64,000 nucleotides of DNA from Epiperipatus broadwayi (lineage: Eukaryota; Onychophora; Udeonychophora; Euonychophora; Peripatidae): assembly GCA_028023455.1 (NCBI GenBank), contig JAQFVV010006295.1, positions 994,001 to 1,058,000 on the forward strand, given 5' to 3'. The notes under the pieces are model-generated. The model saw nothing but the letters and a program-made list of their open reading frames with translations, was not told the DNA's origin and ran no database searches. The position numbers and the translations under genes were made by a program. Every line of letters begins with the position of its first letter. Within the stretch, counting starts at the first letter, position 1. This document shows, piece by piece, positions 1-12,374 of this stretch.

Positions 1-793
1 ATTTCAGTATTATTTTCGAATGTTTGCTACTTTAAATATTTTTTTTGTAAACTATATAAATTTTGACTTTTTATCATCATCAGTTTTTAGATATTATTCT
101 GAACTAAATCAAATTTTAACTAAGTTTAATAAAAGTCAGTTGTAAAGAATTGATGTTATTTTGTAAAATAGGTAACACGTCAAATTAATTATTTATCTGC
201 AGAAGTAATTCAAAAATATGATTCTTATCAATGGAATCAATACTAGATCCATTATTTAAACTCATATTTAAAGTATTTTTACATCTCCACAATGCTTTAT
301 TTGTAGATATCATTGCACTAGAAAATAAAAATTATCATTACAACCCAGACTGCTTACAAAATTTTCAAAGAGATTTTTAAAAAATAAAGATAATTAATGT
401 CTAAGATAAGGAACGAATTTGAAAAGAAAACGATTTCTATTAAAAATAAATAGGTAAAGATATCAGTAACAAAAGAAAATATAGAAAAAGATTACAAAAT
501 AAAATAAATCTAAGCTCCATCAAATAAATCCCAATGTCCTATCAATTATAAAAGACATGGTAAAATAAATATGATTTAACTAAAAATTATAAGAAATCAG
601 AATGAGCAAAAGCATATATTTATCCTTCAATGTTGATGATAATGATAATAATTATACTAATCTTTTTTTATGTTTGTGCTGGATGTGCCACAGATAAGAT
701 GAAACAATATATCTTATATGAAGACAGCACTTTTATAGACTACTTGGAATAAAATATATGGTGCTCTGCCATGTATTCTGGGTCAATCTTATT

Positions 794-850
794 ATTTTTT
801 AAATTTTATTAAATAATAGAAATCATATACAACAGCTATATAATTATATA
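794..850. repeat. Dispersed repeat, inverted copy at 6188-6238
   Basis: About 50 bp here, including CATATACAACAGCTATATAA, matches the reverse complement of 6188-6238 with only a few differences. The second copy lies immediately after the 3' end of the decayed RTE fragment. The origin of the repeat is not recognised. Confidence 0.55.
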
Positions 851-1226
851 TTTATATTAATAATAATTATACATAAAAAACCTTTTTTTTTGGCACATAG
901 TTTCATGTCTTTTCAAATGTTAATAATCTATTTTAACATTAACTAATTATTGCAGATAAAACACCATCTAGGGTCCTATAATAGAAATAAAATAACTGCA
1001 ATAAATTAAAAATCAGCAAAATAGAATAAAACCTTCATATAGAAATCCAATACAACTTTAAAGAATTAATTATTTAACATAACAATTTACAGAATAAATA
1101 ATACATACTTTACACAAATTTATATATATTATCTTAAATAATTTTTTATTTATTTTTAATTGATTAGTTGTTAACTAAATTTGTTGAAGTTTTATGAATA
1201 TTCATTTAATTATTCAAGTTTTGCTT

Positions 1227-1371
1227 AATGGTAATATATTTCATATATTTGTCTTCTTTTTGGATCTTTAAATTACATTGTTAAAAATGAATGGAAAATT
1301 ATATATGATGGTATATCCACAAAAAATATTAAATCTTTACATAGACAAATATATGAAACATATTACTTTAA
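1227..1371. repeat. Imperfect inverted repeat (hairpin)
   Basis: The arms at 1227-1254 and 1343-1371 are near reverse complements, built around ATATATTTCATATATTTGTC and GACAAATATATGAAACATAT. The loop is about 90 bp. It could be a small fold-back element, but AT richness lowers its significance. Confidence 0.5.
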
Positions 1372-2080
1372 GCATAACATCAATTAAAAATGAATGCAAA
1401 ATTATGTAAGGTAGTATATATAAAGTTATATAGTGTATGAATTATTTATTCTGTATTATATTATATAGTCAATTCTTTGAAGTTATATTGGATTTCTATA
1501 TGAAGATTTTATTCTATTTTATTGATGTTTTATTTTGTTATTGTAGTTATTTTCTTCCATTACAGAACCCTACTTGGTGTTCTATCTGCAATAAGATTAA
1601 CATTAAGATAAAAAATTAACATTTGATCAGGACATGAAACCATGTGCTGATCTTTTTTATCCCTTAAAGACCTGAACGGCCATTTTGAATGTCAAAAAAA
1701 AATATTACAGGACATATAATTTTAAATGAAATTTCTAATTTATTACAATAAATATAAAAATATATACGTATATACATTTTTTAGAAAGTTCAAATATGAA
1801 AGAATGTAATAAAGCTGATAAAATAGTCATTACCAAAAAAAAAGTAATTAAAAAAGGAGATTTTTTTTACATTTTTAAACATATTTATTTTTACATTGGT
1901 TCACAAATTCTAAATTTTGAAAGGTATAACTTAAAATTACAATTTCATAGACAGCTTCATCACATACGTCTCAAATTGCTGAAAAAAATGATATATAATA
2001 TGTCTTACCTGAGAATTTTTCTGTGCAAAAATTACAAAAACAGCGTGATTGGTAAGTTTCATTTTTACTAGCCACCCTAC

Positions 2081-2093
2081 ATGTTCTACTTTT
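2081..2093. repeat. Left target-site duplication
   Basis: ATGTTCTACTTTT here is repeated exactly at 3794-3806 on the other side of the tandem-plus-inverted element. The first five bases could also be element sequence, so the true duplication is between 8 and 13 bp. Confidence 0.65.
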
Positions 2094-3793
2094 CAAAATA
2101 CAGCAAAACTCTCCATATAGTAGTGCCATCTTGTGCCAACAAGAGCAATCAATGGATGCCAGAAGGCTTGTGCATAAAATCCCTATCTAGTGCCTACTCA
2201 TCCAATATCCCCAGACTAGTTTCTGGCTTGTGGCCTTCATCAGTGAGGAGCCTTGGATCTGAGAGCACTGCACCTAGATCTTAGGATCTAATGCAACCCT
2301 CCAGCACCCACCTTTTAACTCTATTTAACTAAAAAACCATGAGAATGAAATTGAAAACACTATTAATATTTTCAATCCAAGCTCAATAGCTTATATAGTC
2401 ATATGGGTCTGAACTCAATTCAGTACCCATACATTTTGGTGTCTTTGGCTCTTTAACAACCATATCCACCACTACCCTATTAGGCAGGATTGGTGTTAAA
2501 CCACTAAACATCACATGATCACTATCTCATACTAGCACAATAATTGTTATAAACAATTCAAAATACAGCAAAACTCTCCATATAGTAGTGCCATCTTGTG
2601 CCAACAAGAGCAATCAATGGATGCCAGAAGGCTTGTGCATAAAATCCCTATCTAGTGCCTACTCATCCAATATCCCCAGACTAGTTTCTGGCTTGTGGCC
2701 TTCATCAGTGAGGAGCCTTGGATCTGAGAGCACTGCACCTAGATCTTAGGATCTAATGCAACCCTCCAGCACCCACCTTTTAACTCTATTTAACTACAAA
2801 ACTATGAGAATGAAATTGAAAACACTATTAATATTTTCAATCCAAGCTCAATAGCTTATATAGTCATATGGGTCTGAACTCAATTCAGTACCCATACATT
2901 TTGGTGTCTTTGGCTCTTTAACAACCATAGCCACCACTATCCTATTAGGCAGGATTGGTGTTAAACCACTAAACATCACATGATCACTATCTCATACTAG
3001 CACAATAATTGTTATAAACAATTCAAAATACAGCAAAACTCTCCATATAGTAGTGCCATCTTGTGCCAACAAGAGCAATCAATGGATGCCAGAAGGCTTG
3101 TGCATAAAATCCCTATCTAGTGCCTACTCATCCAATATCCCCAGACTAGTTTCTGGCTTGTGGCCTTCATCAGTGAGGAGCCTTGGATCTGAGAGCACTG
3201 CACCTAGATCTTCTGGCATCCATTGATTGCTCTTGTTGGCACAAGATGGCACTACTATATGGAGAGTTTTGCTGTATTTTGAATTGTTTATAACAATTAT
3301 TGTGCTAGTATGAGATAGTGATCATGTGATGTTTAGTGGTTTAACACCAATCCTGCCTAATAGGATAGTGGTGGATATGGTTGTTAAAGAGCCAAAGACA
3401 CCAAAATGTATGGGTACTGAATTGAGTTCAGACCCATATGACTATATAAGCTATTGAGCTTGGATTGAAAATATTAATAGTGTTTTCAATTTCATTCTCA
3501 TGGTTTTGTAGTTAAATAGAGTTAAAAGGTGGGTGCTGGAGGGTTGCATTAGATCCTAAGATCTAGGTGCAGTGCTCTCAGATCCAAGGCTCCTCACTGA
3601 TGAAGGCCACAAGCCAGAAACTAGTCTGGGGATATTGGATGAGTAGGCACTAGATAGGGATTTTATGCACAAGCCTTCTGGCATCCATTGATTGCTCTTG
3701 TTGGCACAAGATGGCACTACTATATGGAGAGTTTTGCTGTATTTTGAATTGTTTATAACAATTATTGTGCTAGTATGAGATAGTGATCATGTG
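2094..3793. mobile_element. Tandem-plus-inverted non-coding element (465-bp unit)
   Basis: A 465-bp unit starts at about 2094, repeats head to tail from 2559 and 3024, and the third copy stops near 3212. The sequence then flips: 3213 to about 3793 is the reverse complement of the same unit array, again with 465-bp spacing. Copies differ by only a few bases, so the array is young. A 13-bp direct repeat, ATGTTCTACTTTT, lies at 2081-2093 and 3794-3806 and looks like a target-site duplication, although part of it (ATGTT) also fits the element. There is no plausible protein-coding frame. A head-to-tail array joined to a truncated inverted copy is the arrangement described for Penelope-like elements, but no polymerase is present, so the class is inferred. 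A diverged relative lies at 14252-15018. Confidence 0.8.
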
Positions 3794-3806
3794 ATGTTCT
3801 ACTTTT
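3794..3806. repeat. Right target-site duplication
   Basis: Exact copy of 2081-2093, closing the element. Confidence 0.65.
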
Positions 3807-5040
3807 ATAACAGAGTATATGCTAGAAATGTTTGGTTGTCCTTGCATGCAGGTATCTGTTAGAAATATGTTTGGTTTTTTGTGGGGAAAAAAATAACAAA
3901 TAATTTACAAGATGTTGAGGACTTTAGTAAATTATATAGTAATGTATAGTATAGTATATTATTATTATATATTACTTTTATTATATTATATTAGTGAAAA
4001 ATGGGGTGTGACCTAAAATGTGTATTCTTTTCAACTAAATAAAATGTACTCAAAAAATAAATATCAAGCAAAAATTTCTCCTAGATAAAATGAACAAGAA
4101 AAATCAATAAATATCAAAATAAACAAATTTATTATGAGCACTGATTATATATGTGTGTGGGAGATGAAATATGAAGTGGATGTCTCGGTATATGATGAGT
4201 GTGGATGTGCATGTTTTTATATTATTCAAATGTATTGTCTAAAATTCTATTGTATATATATATATATATTGTTTTCTATATGTATATATCAAATTCTATC
4301 GTATATATATTCCTTTTTGCATATATATATAATTCTATTGTATATATATTGTTTTGTATGTGTATATATATAATAAAGAGTTATAAACTAGGTGAGAAAA
4401 ATAATTTAAAAAAAACGTTTTTATATTATTTCACCTGTATTATATCATATATATATTACTTTTAATTATATTTAATTATAGAAAACAATAATTAATAATA
4501 AAAAAAATAATAAAACGAATACTCACAGAATCCTGTCTAAATGATAGCATCCAATTATGAAGGCATCAAAAGACATTATTATTAAAAATAAATCGAACAG
4601 TAATCCCTATACGTTTTTGATATAATCTTTTATTTTTATTTTTAAGCTCTTACCTTTTTTTTTTACAAAAAAATTTGTTTCTACTAAGAGGGCTTATAAA
4701 AGCCCTCACGTAAATGAACATAATTATTACACTGTAAAACAAGTTCAATGGACTGTGAATCATATTTACGGTCATTAAATCTAAAAAACAAGAAAAATAA
4801 AAAAATTAAAAATTGTATTTTACAAAAACTTTCATAAAAAATCCAAATTTTATCGTAAAAGTAAAACTTATAGCTCATTTTAACTGTAACAAGATGGCGG
4901 ATCGAGTGATCTGAGAATCGTAAGTGTACTATTTACCGATTCCATGCAAACTCAGTTGAAAGTCTAAATTTTTGTTCAGGGGCTCGCAGGGGCGCTTCGG
5001 GCTCAAAGGGTTATGTGTGATTATTATTAAAGTATATATA
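3807..5040. other. AT-rich spacer with TA-rich microsatellite
   Basis: 4250-4380 is a mixed TA/TATG microsatellite. The open frames over it are Tyr/Ile/Cys-rich artefacts. A small GC-richer patch at about 4888-5010 holds CAAGATGGCGG, which resembles a YY1-type initiator motif, but the frame after its ATG closes after six codons. No gene is supported. Confidence 0.55.
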
Positions 5041-6185
5041 AAATTATATTCGATATATTAAAAGAAGCTGGTGAAGAAATAGAATTTTTTTTGGCAAAGT
5101 TATATACCAAATGTCTAAATGATAAAGATGTACCAGATGATTGGAAGAATGCAATATTGATATTAGTATTTTAAAAAGTTGATAAAGAAGATATTAGAAA
5201 TTATAGACCTATCAGTATTTTATCAGTTTTATACAATGTTTTTACCAAGATAATTGCAACTTCTCTCCAGTGATCATTGGATTTCAACCAACTAAAAAAT
5301 TAAGCTGGATTTAAGTGGTTTTAGTACAGTAGATCATATCCAAGTATTGCAAGAAGTTATAGGAAGGACCAGTGAATATGAGCTGCCATTACACTTTGGA
5401 TTTGTAGATTATAAAAAGGCATTTGATTCTATAAGCATTTCTTCAGTGATTAAATCATTGATCAAGTATAAAATCAGAATATTGTCATATTGTGAAGAAT
5501 ATTTGTAAAAATGCAACAGCAATAATTAGATTGCATAATGCTACTAGGATCTTAACATTGAGAAGGGTGTAAGACAGGGTGGCTTCATATCTCCAAAACT
5601 ATTTTGTGAATTAAAATGGGAAGCTAACGAAGTAAAAATAAATGATTATTTAAGTTATTTAAATTTTGCAGATGATGTAGTTCTTTTTGCAAATAATGCT
5701 TTAGAGCTTCAGGAAATGTTGCAAGAGTTATCAGATGAAAGGATGAAAATATGACTAAAGGTAAATATTAAAAAAGACTAATTAAGTAATTTTCAGTGGA
5801 TTTTCTCAAAAGATGAAAATAAAGATTGATTATGATGAGTTAGAAGAAGTTAACAAACTACAAATACCTTGGTCAGATTATTACTGTGGATTGAAACATA
5901 ATGGAAAAAATTAATCATAGAATTAAACTTGGTTGGAGTGCTTTTGGTAGAAATAACTTAATATTAAAATGAAATATGCATATGTGTTTGAAAAGAAAGG
6001 ATTTTATTAAATGTATTTTACCAGTTCTTACTTATGGATCTGAGCCTTGAACACTTAATAGAAGAGCAATAGAGAGACTTCAGACAACTCAAATACATGG
6101 GTAAGAGAATAAACAGGCTAGAGATTGGAGATGGATTAAACTTGGAGAGACCTTCATCCTGCAGGTGATAATGGTTATTGATGAT
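5041..6185 (+). pseudogene. Decayed RTE retrotransposon fragment (RT to 3' end)
   Basis: This matches the well-preserved RTE copy from its position about 34240 to its 3' end. Recognisable relics are the stretch around 5385-5430 (FVDYKKAFDSI, RT motif A), the GVRQG-like segment at about 5565, and FADDVV near 5665-5690 (RT motif C). Many stops and frameshifts are present. Internal deletions include one near 6090-6110 that joins the finger-like C-terminal part to the 3' end. The 3' end ATAATGGTTATTGATGAT replaces the clean TGATGA tail. It is much older than the copies at 27-30 and 33-35 kb and is certainly non-functional. Confidence 0.85.
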
Positions 6186-6238
6186 TGTAATTATATAGCT
6201 GTTGTATATGATTTTTATTATTTATTAAAATTTATATG

Positions 6239-8345
6239 AAAGAACAGCATAATGGATTCATTAATTTCTATTTTAATGATATTAATTTGTTTTTATTCCT
6301 GTTAGTCATCTTGCTATTTTTGTTTGTATTCTTATGTATTATAGATTTTTATATATGGTCAAAACCAATAAAAGCGTCCAAACACAATCATTAATAAACA
6401 TCAAATAATAATAAGTCATGTTTAAAAATTTATTTTCTTTGGCTTATGTTAGGTTTGAATTAGGATAAGAATTTCTGCCTCTCAGATAGATGCTGAAGCA
6501 TTGTCTAATTTTTCTTTTTCTGTTCAAGAAAAAAAAAAAAACCCATTTGTGTCAGTGTTTCCTTACTGTATAATATTGGTTTTTTGCTGTCTATTATGTA
6601 TAAATCATTACATAGTCTAATAAAATTATTGTTGGAAAATAAAATGTGACTTGCAATAAGTGCAAACATATTTATTATTAATTGGTTGTGTAGGTGCATT
6701 CCTACATATAATTCTAAATTGCGTTAATAGTATGTAGTAAATAATTATTTTAAATATAAAATATTTTAAGCTGATAAAAAAAAAAATCCTATCTGTACTT
6801 TAGTCATAGGTGGGAAGTCATTTTTTTATTTATTTATTTCATACCGAAAAGAAAGTTTATATATCCATTATTAAAATTATTAAAGTGAATCAATTGGAAT
6901 ATACAAAATATTGTTTATTTTATCTGTTTTTTTGTTTTTTTTTGAAACCCTACTTAAAGAAATATTTTACTTTTATTTACAAATAATAATGATAGAGTAG
7001 AGTAAAAGGGAAGTTATTGCGTCTTATTGTGTGTACTCATTTTTTTCTTTTATAATGGGCAGATTAATTTTCAAACAGGAATACATTTGAAGGAAATCAT
7101 CGAAACAATTTGTGTTATAGTGCATAATTTTCACAATCTCTATGCCACTTACTGTAAGCTTTAGTAATAGAGATGATGAAAATTATGCAGTATAATAGCA
7201 ATGTGTAAGCTGAAGTGATGTGATGGAGTCAGGTGACATTTTATTGAGTTCTATTGCTTAAGAAATTCTTATAGGAAAAGAAATGGCACTTGACTATTTG
7301 AATGTTTATAAAGTAAAATAGCTCCATGTATGATATAAAGAAAATTCTAGATAAACGTACGTTTAAAACAGAAAAAAATAAAATAGTATATTTTAAATGA
7401 AGAAAAATAAGATATATGCACGTTTTAATGCACATATTATTATGTATTCTTTAAAATTATAAAAAAAATATATTTATATAAAATTTGAAAAATTATAAAT
7501 AGAGATGTGAAATTTTTTTATTATCTTGTAAAGAAATTTTAATTTAATATATATTATTTATATATGGAGTAAAAATATACTTCAAATATGTATTGTCATA
7601 TTGAATAAAACTTATTTACAATATTACAATAAAATATTAATTGAAATAAATAAAGAAATAAATATATATGCAAATAGAAAAGAAATTAATTATTTAATAG
7701 AAAAGAGATTATATTTATAATTCAAATAAGTAATCTAAATGCTATGTTATTTATATTTAAAAATAACTAAGAGAATGTACACAAATCAAGATGAAGAATA
7801 TTATATTATAAATTGATAATTTTTGTTTTAGTTCCATATATTTCTTAATTAAGAAGGAAAAGTGTAAGTATTTCTAAAACATTGCTATTTGTAATGAGGA
7901 TCATTTTTAGTAGTAGATAGCTCTTCTCCTGAGATTACTTGATGTGATATTTTTTTCTCCCCCCATGATAATAATGATAGAAATGGTTAGTTATTTATGT
8001 TCTTTTATAACCAAATAGATGTGTGATAAATAATTAAAATACATTGTATATATAAAATATATGAGCACATAGGTATGATGAAAGTTGATAAGTATTAAAG
8101 ATACATCTTTCTTCTTTACTGAACATCTGTCTTTGCTCCAACAAATGTTAATGTGTCTACTTAAGTAAAACTTTTAGATATATGTGACTTACTATCAGCT
8201 ATTAAAATTTTATTTGTGGATTGCACTATAAAGTATATAAAATTATCATTGCCAATTTAAAAGAATTTATAGAAAGAGAATTGTGGTGATCTTACAAAAT
8301 ATCATATTTAAAGATTAGAATATAATATCCTTTATTAATATAATT
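6239..8345. other. AT-rich non-coding stretch
   Basis: No gene is visible. There is a short inverted repeat at 7115-7142 and 7167-7195 (TATAGTGCATAATTTTCA and its complement) and numerous A/T runs. The predicted small frames are low-complexity. Confidence 0.55.
7115..7195. repeat. Short inverted repeat
   Basis: Arms of about 28 bp at 7115-7142 and 7167-7195 are complementary apart from a few mismatches, with a loop of about 25 bp. The element type is unknown. Confidence 0.5.
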
Positions 8346-8825
8346 AAATCACCCCACATGGTTAAGAAATCCAGTACTGCCCTCTGTGAACTAATATATA
8401 AATACATTAATTAATTATTTAATTGCTTAATATTTGTATATTTATTTCAGTATAGCGTTAAGCAGTGGGATTATTTTCTATACATTTGTGTTAGGTTGTT
8501 TAAAGATTAAAATTACTAAAGTTTAGTTTGTCTTTATATAATAATAGTAAAACATGTTTGTTTGTAGCAAAAATTAAGATCGTTGCTTGCTAAAATTTCA
8601 AGTTCTTTGTTTGAGTTGGTTCATATTTCAATATATAACATCATATAGCAGACAGGTCAAAGTGGTATCATTTTGACCTGGCTATTTTGAAATACGAACT
8701 CTACTGTATTTATATATTAGTTCACAGAGGGCAGTACTGGATTTCTTAACCATGTGGCGTGATTTAATTGCTTAATATTTGTATATTTATTTCAGTACAA
8801 CGTTAAGCACTGGGATTATTTTTTA
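8346..8825. repeat. Fold-back repeat with flanking direct repeat
   Basis: 8346-8404 and 8710-8766 are inverted copies of about 59 bp built around CATGGTTAAGAAATCC and CAGTACTGCCCTCTGTGAA. A different motif, TATTTGTATATTTATTTCAG, follows each arm in the same direction (about 8415-8460 and 8770-8825). A short internal hairpin, AGGTCAAA/TTTTGACCT, lies at about 8655-8685. The arm sequence recurs near 20738-20775, and the direct-repeat motif near 26925-26985, so this is a dispersed family. No coding capacity is seen. Confidence 0.7.
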
Positions 8826-9033
8826 TTAATGTAATATAACTATAAATATATATTTCAGTGTTTAATGTTAATTTTTTATTTATTTACTAGTAATTTTATT
8901 AAATGTTTTTTGTATATTTAGGGTATATGAGCACAGATTTTCACATGACCCACCACTCTCCATTCCATCTCATAACACTGATACACTTGAATACATATAT
9001 GTTGAAAAAATAAACAATCACCAATATACCTAT

Positions 9034-12000
9034 TGTACCAGTCAGAATTGTATAATCATTTAACAAGGTTTAGAATCTAAGCAAAAGTACCCTAAATCCA
9101 TTCATGCCCGAGATACACAGGTCAGGAACAATCATGGATTCTGCCCTATTTGCACTTCTCTAAAACTATAACATTATGAATAACACTTTCTGATGATAAC
9201 AGATGAATTTTTTTATTCATTCCAGTCCTGCAGACACAGCAGAGAAACATGAGATCTACAGGGTAATTATTACAAATAAGGAACATCAAATCTTAGCTTA
9301 ATCAGATACCTTAAGTGTAGGGATTATTTATAAATTTAATGAATTGCAAACAGCTAGCATTGCAAAAGAAATATGAATTATAATGTAGTATCCATCAACA
9401 ATAAGCAAGGACTAAACAACCCAGGGATAAATGTCATTTAAAGTAATCGGTTATAACTTCTAATAATAGTATTATAATGAACAAATGAGATTCAATGAGT
9501 GAGATTCAGTAAGACATGAATACATGAGTAATGATTTAATGAACATAAATAATTTTACTTTACATCAGAAAAATAGCACAGATTTTATGCAGTTAATAAT
9601 TTGCATATAGGCAACTGACTCAGTACGCTAATGAGCTATGAATAACACTAAATTAATACTGTTAATGCTATGACAAGCCAACAGAGGCCATGATCATTAC
9701 TTTAAAGTAATGATGAAAAGACATTTATAAATTAACCTCCAAAGAGAGGTTTACTCTTAACTTCTAATAATAGTATTATTATAATGAACAAATGAGATTC
9801 AATGAGTGAGACTCAGTAAGACATGAACGCATGAGTAATTATTAACACATAATGATTTAATGAATATTAATAATTTTAATTTACATCAGAAAAATAGCAC
9901 AGATTTCATGCAGTTAATAATTTGCATATAGGCAACTGACTCAGTATGCTAATGAGCTATGAATAACATTAAATTAATACTGTTAACGCTATGACAAGCC
10001 AACAGAGGCCATGATCATTACTTTAAAGTAATGATGAAAAGACATTTATAAATTAACCTCCAAAGAGAGGTTTACTCTTAACATGTCAATTAAATAACTT
10101 GAGACATTTAAAATTATTTTCTTAGCATTATCATTACTAATTAACTGGCGGGAATGGCATTCCTTTGCTTAATTAACTGAACAGTTTGGCTTAACAACTC
10201 TATCATCCATGAGCATCATTTGGGCTGTACAAATGAGGAAAGGGTTAGCTTAAATAAGTTTTATGGTGACAATCCTAAAAAGATTCTATTAATTATCAAG
10301 AGAATGGTTTACACACATCACTGCGCCACATCTTATAGATAATATGAGATTATACATAAAAGAACTCTCAGTGCTGATTACAATGATAGCATTAGAATTG
10401 GAGTACATGTCTGTCTTTGGACTGAAAGGCTTTATCATATATAAGAGTCCGCTTGTATTTAAAACAAAGCAGTATTCGAAGAGATGAATTGGTAAGGATA
10501 CTATGGTTCAAACTTTTTGACGTTATCCCATGCAAAACCTTAACAATCTAACATTTGTCCTGAGGTCAGTGCTACGAAACCTCATTCTTGGACAAATTAT
10601 ATAAAGAAAATAATATGACCAAGCAAAATATGAATTCTTTAAAATGCTATCATGAATAAGCAATGCGAATATGGCTTAAGTCTTAAATGACTGATACACT
10701 AATTCAAACTTCAACTAAAGTAATAATATCATGCGTGACGCCATGATAAAATATTAACCCACTCAATGACATATGTATAACCTTGTCAAATTAGGATGTC
10801 AAATATAAAAGAGGGGAAATATTAGTTCTCCTATTTAACAAGCCGAAATATTCTCAAATGATAGTATATTATAAGCAAGTTAGAACACTCAATGGCATGA
10901 AAGCAAATAAATAATTATTAAAATAGATTAATAATCAGATTTATTTAGAGAACATAAAATGCTTTTTAAATCAATAGCATTAACAACAAAATGTTTATCA
11001 TATCCCCTAATATGATGGCTTTAACAATCCACCATTACATATATTTTTAAATATTCAATCGAGCGAACTGCGTTCAATAAGAAATTTTACGTTCAACTAT
11101 TTAAACATTTCAAAATATTGGGATGGTGGCTGAAATGATATAAGTTCGCTAGATTGAAACATTAGCATACTAAAATTAATTCAATAAAATATATAGTTTA
11201 AAATAAGTTTTTGCTGCATGAAAATAAATAATTAGAGCTTGAAATTTTAGGTAATGACAGTTTTAAAACATATAATTCTGTGCTAATGTTTTACAGAACG
11301 AGATGTTTAAAACTAGAGAAAAAAATCATAAAACTTAACAATTACAATGACTGCACTTATAATCAATTATCAGGTAGATAGAAGATTACATTATGAATAT
11401 AAATAGAATTTAGGAATGAAATGAGGAATATTAAGAGTTCATTCATCGGCAAGACAGATTAACTTTAGACATTATGGCAGCCATTTAGAATAACGTATAT
11501 GAAGTTTAGATGTGAAAGCATGGTCAGCAAGGCACAATATGAACAAAATAATGGTAGGCATCTTCCAATTGTTCTTTCACAGTTAATCAAAACACTTCTC
11601 AAATGACGATGGCATGGCAGGAAGGCAATACAAAGGCGATCTAAGATCAGGTAGGCGAATTTTTCCCTCTACTCAGAATTCATTTTGTTTTCACTCTCCA
11701 AAAGAACACAAGTGAATGAGTGACCTGAACTCATTTTGCGTGTGCCTAGAACTCTTACTCCTCATATACTTGAAATTTGGCAATATTGAAAGACGTAAAG
11801 ATACGTTCCAAAAAGCATTATTTAAATGTATTTTTTTAAAGTTGGAAATAGCTTTAAGGATATGATTTTGTTAGCTTGAGACTTGAAATAATTAAATAAG
11901 AATGACATTTTTATATTTTTAAATTGCAATAATACTTTCTAGAACTTTCTGACATTGCTTTAACTTTACATTAATCATATAAATTTTCATATCTGTAATA

Positions 12001-12259
12001 CATATAAGCACATACACGATTATCTACGTGAAAGGAATTTACGAGCCTAGAAATAAGATTTCATTAAGTTAAAATAATAATACAATTGGTTAAATATAAC
12101 CATTTTGAATAAACAGGGTGGAAGTCATATGTGTATATGTGTGCTTAACATTCGTGGATGACCAAATAAACATATATAAACCGGTTCAAACCCTACTTTA
12201 AAGGTTTGTAATGTTATCAGGCAATGAAGCTAAATATGTACTACAGATTTACTGCTTCA
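9034..12259 (-). mobile_element. Large non-coding LTR-like block, copy 1
   Basis: This 3.2-kb block is similar throughout to 22775-25947. The left end shares CAGTCAGAATTGTAT / TGGTCAGAATTGTAT, followed by the shared GAGATACACAGGTCAGG. The middle shares AAGATACTATGGTTC-like sequence (about 10490 and 24025) and TTAGCATACTAAAATT (about 11161 and 24710). The right end shares AGATTT..TGCTTCAGTAT. Read on the minus strand it starts TGAAGC and ends TACA, which is LTR-like TG..CA. The flanks are CTAT and GTAT, an imperfect match to a 4-bp duplication. No reading frame of note occurs. A solo LTR of a large retrotransposon is my preferred reading; a large non-autonomous DNA element is the alternative. 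Confidence 0.55.
9455..10081. repeat. Tandem duplication of about 304 bp
   Basis: 9455-9758 and 9759 to about 10081 are near-identical direct copies beginning AACTTCTAATAATAGTATTA. The second has an insertion of about 20 bp near 9838. Both contain the palindrome TCATTACTTTAAAGTAATGA. The duplication is confined to copy 1 of the LTR-like block. Confidence 0.85.
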
Positions 12260-12374
12260 GTATTTCAAGCTAAACCCAGCAATCATCAGTTCATCCAGAT
12301 TATCATCTCTACACATATATGCAATAAATGTTTTTTGATTTTTTTAAAATATTGTAATATGTATATATATATGT

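Larger units (their letters stand above)
1..2080. other. AT-rich non-coding stretch
   Basis: I see no convincing gene here. The open frames are short and of low complexity, rich in Phe, Tyr, Ile and Lys as expected from AT-rich DNA. Two items stand out: an imperfect hairpin at 1227-1371, and a block at about 794-850 whose reverse complement recurs near 6188-6238. The rest is A/T runs. Confidence 0.6.

Noticed and set aside
2081-2284. 67-codon plus frame over the first 465-bp unit
   Set aside because: It closes inside a non-coding repeat unit, has no recognisable motif, and begins in the flanking duplication.
4134-4465. Two overlapping plus-strand frames of 79 and 88 codons
   Set aside because: They are translations of a TA/TATG microsatellite (runs of Tyr-Ile), not genes.
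4888-4916. CAAGATGGCGG as a YY1-type start site of a host gene
   Set aside because: The ATG leads to a stop after six codons and no splice donor or exon-like frame follows; kept only as a motif note.
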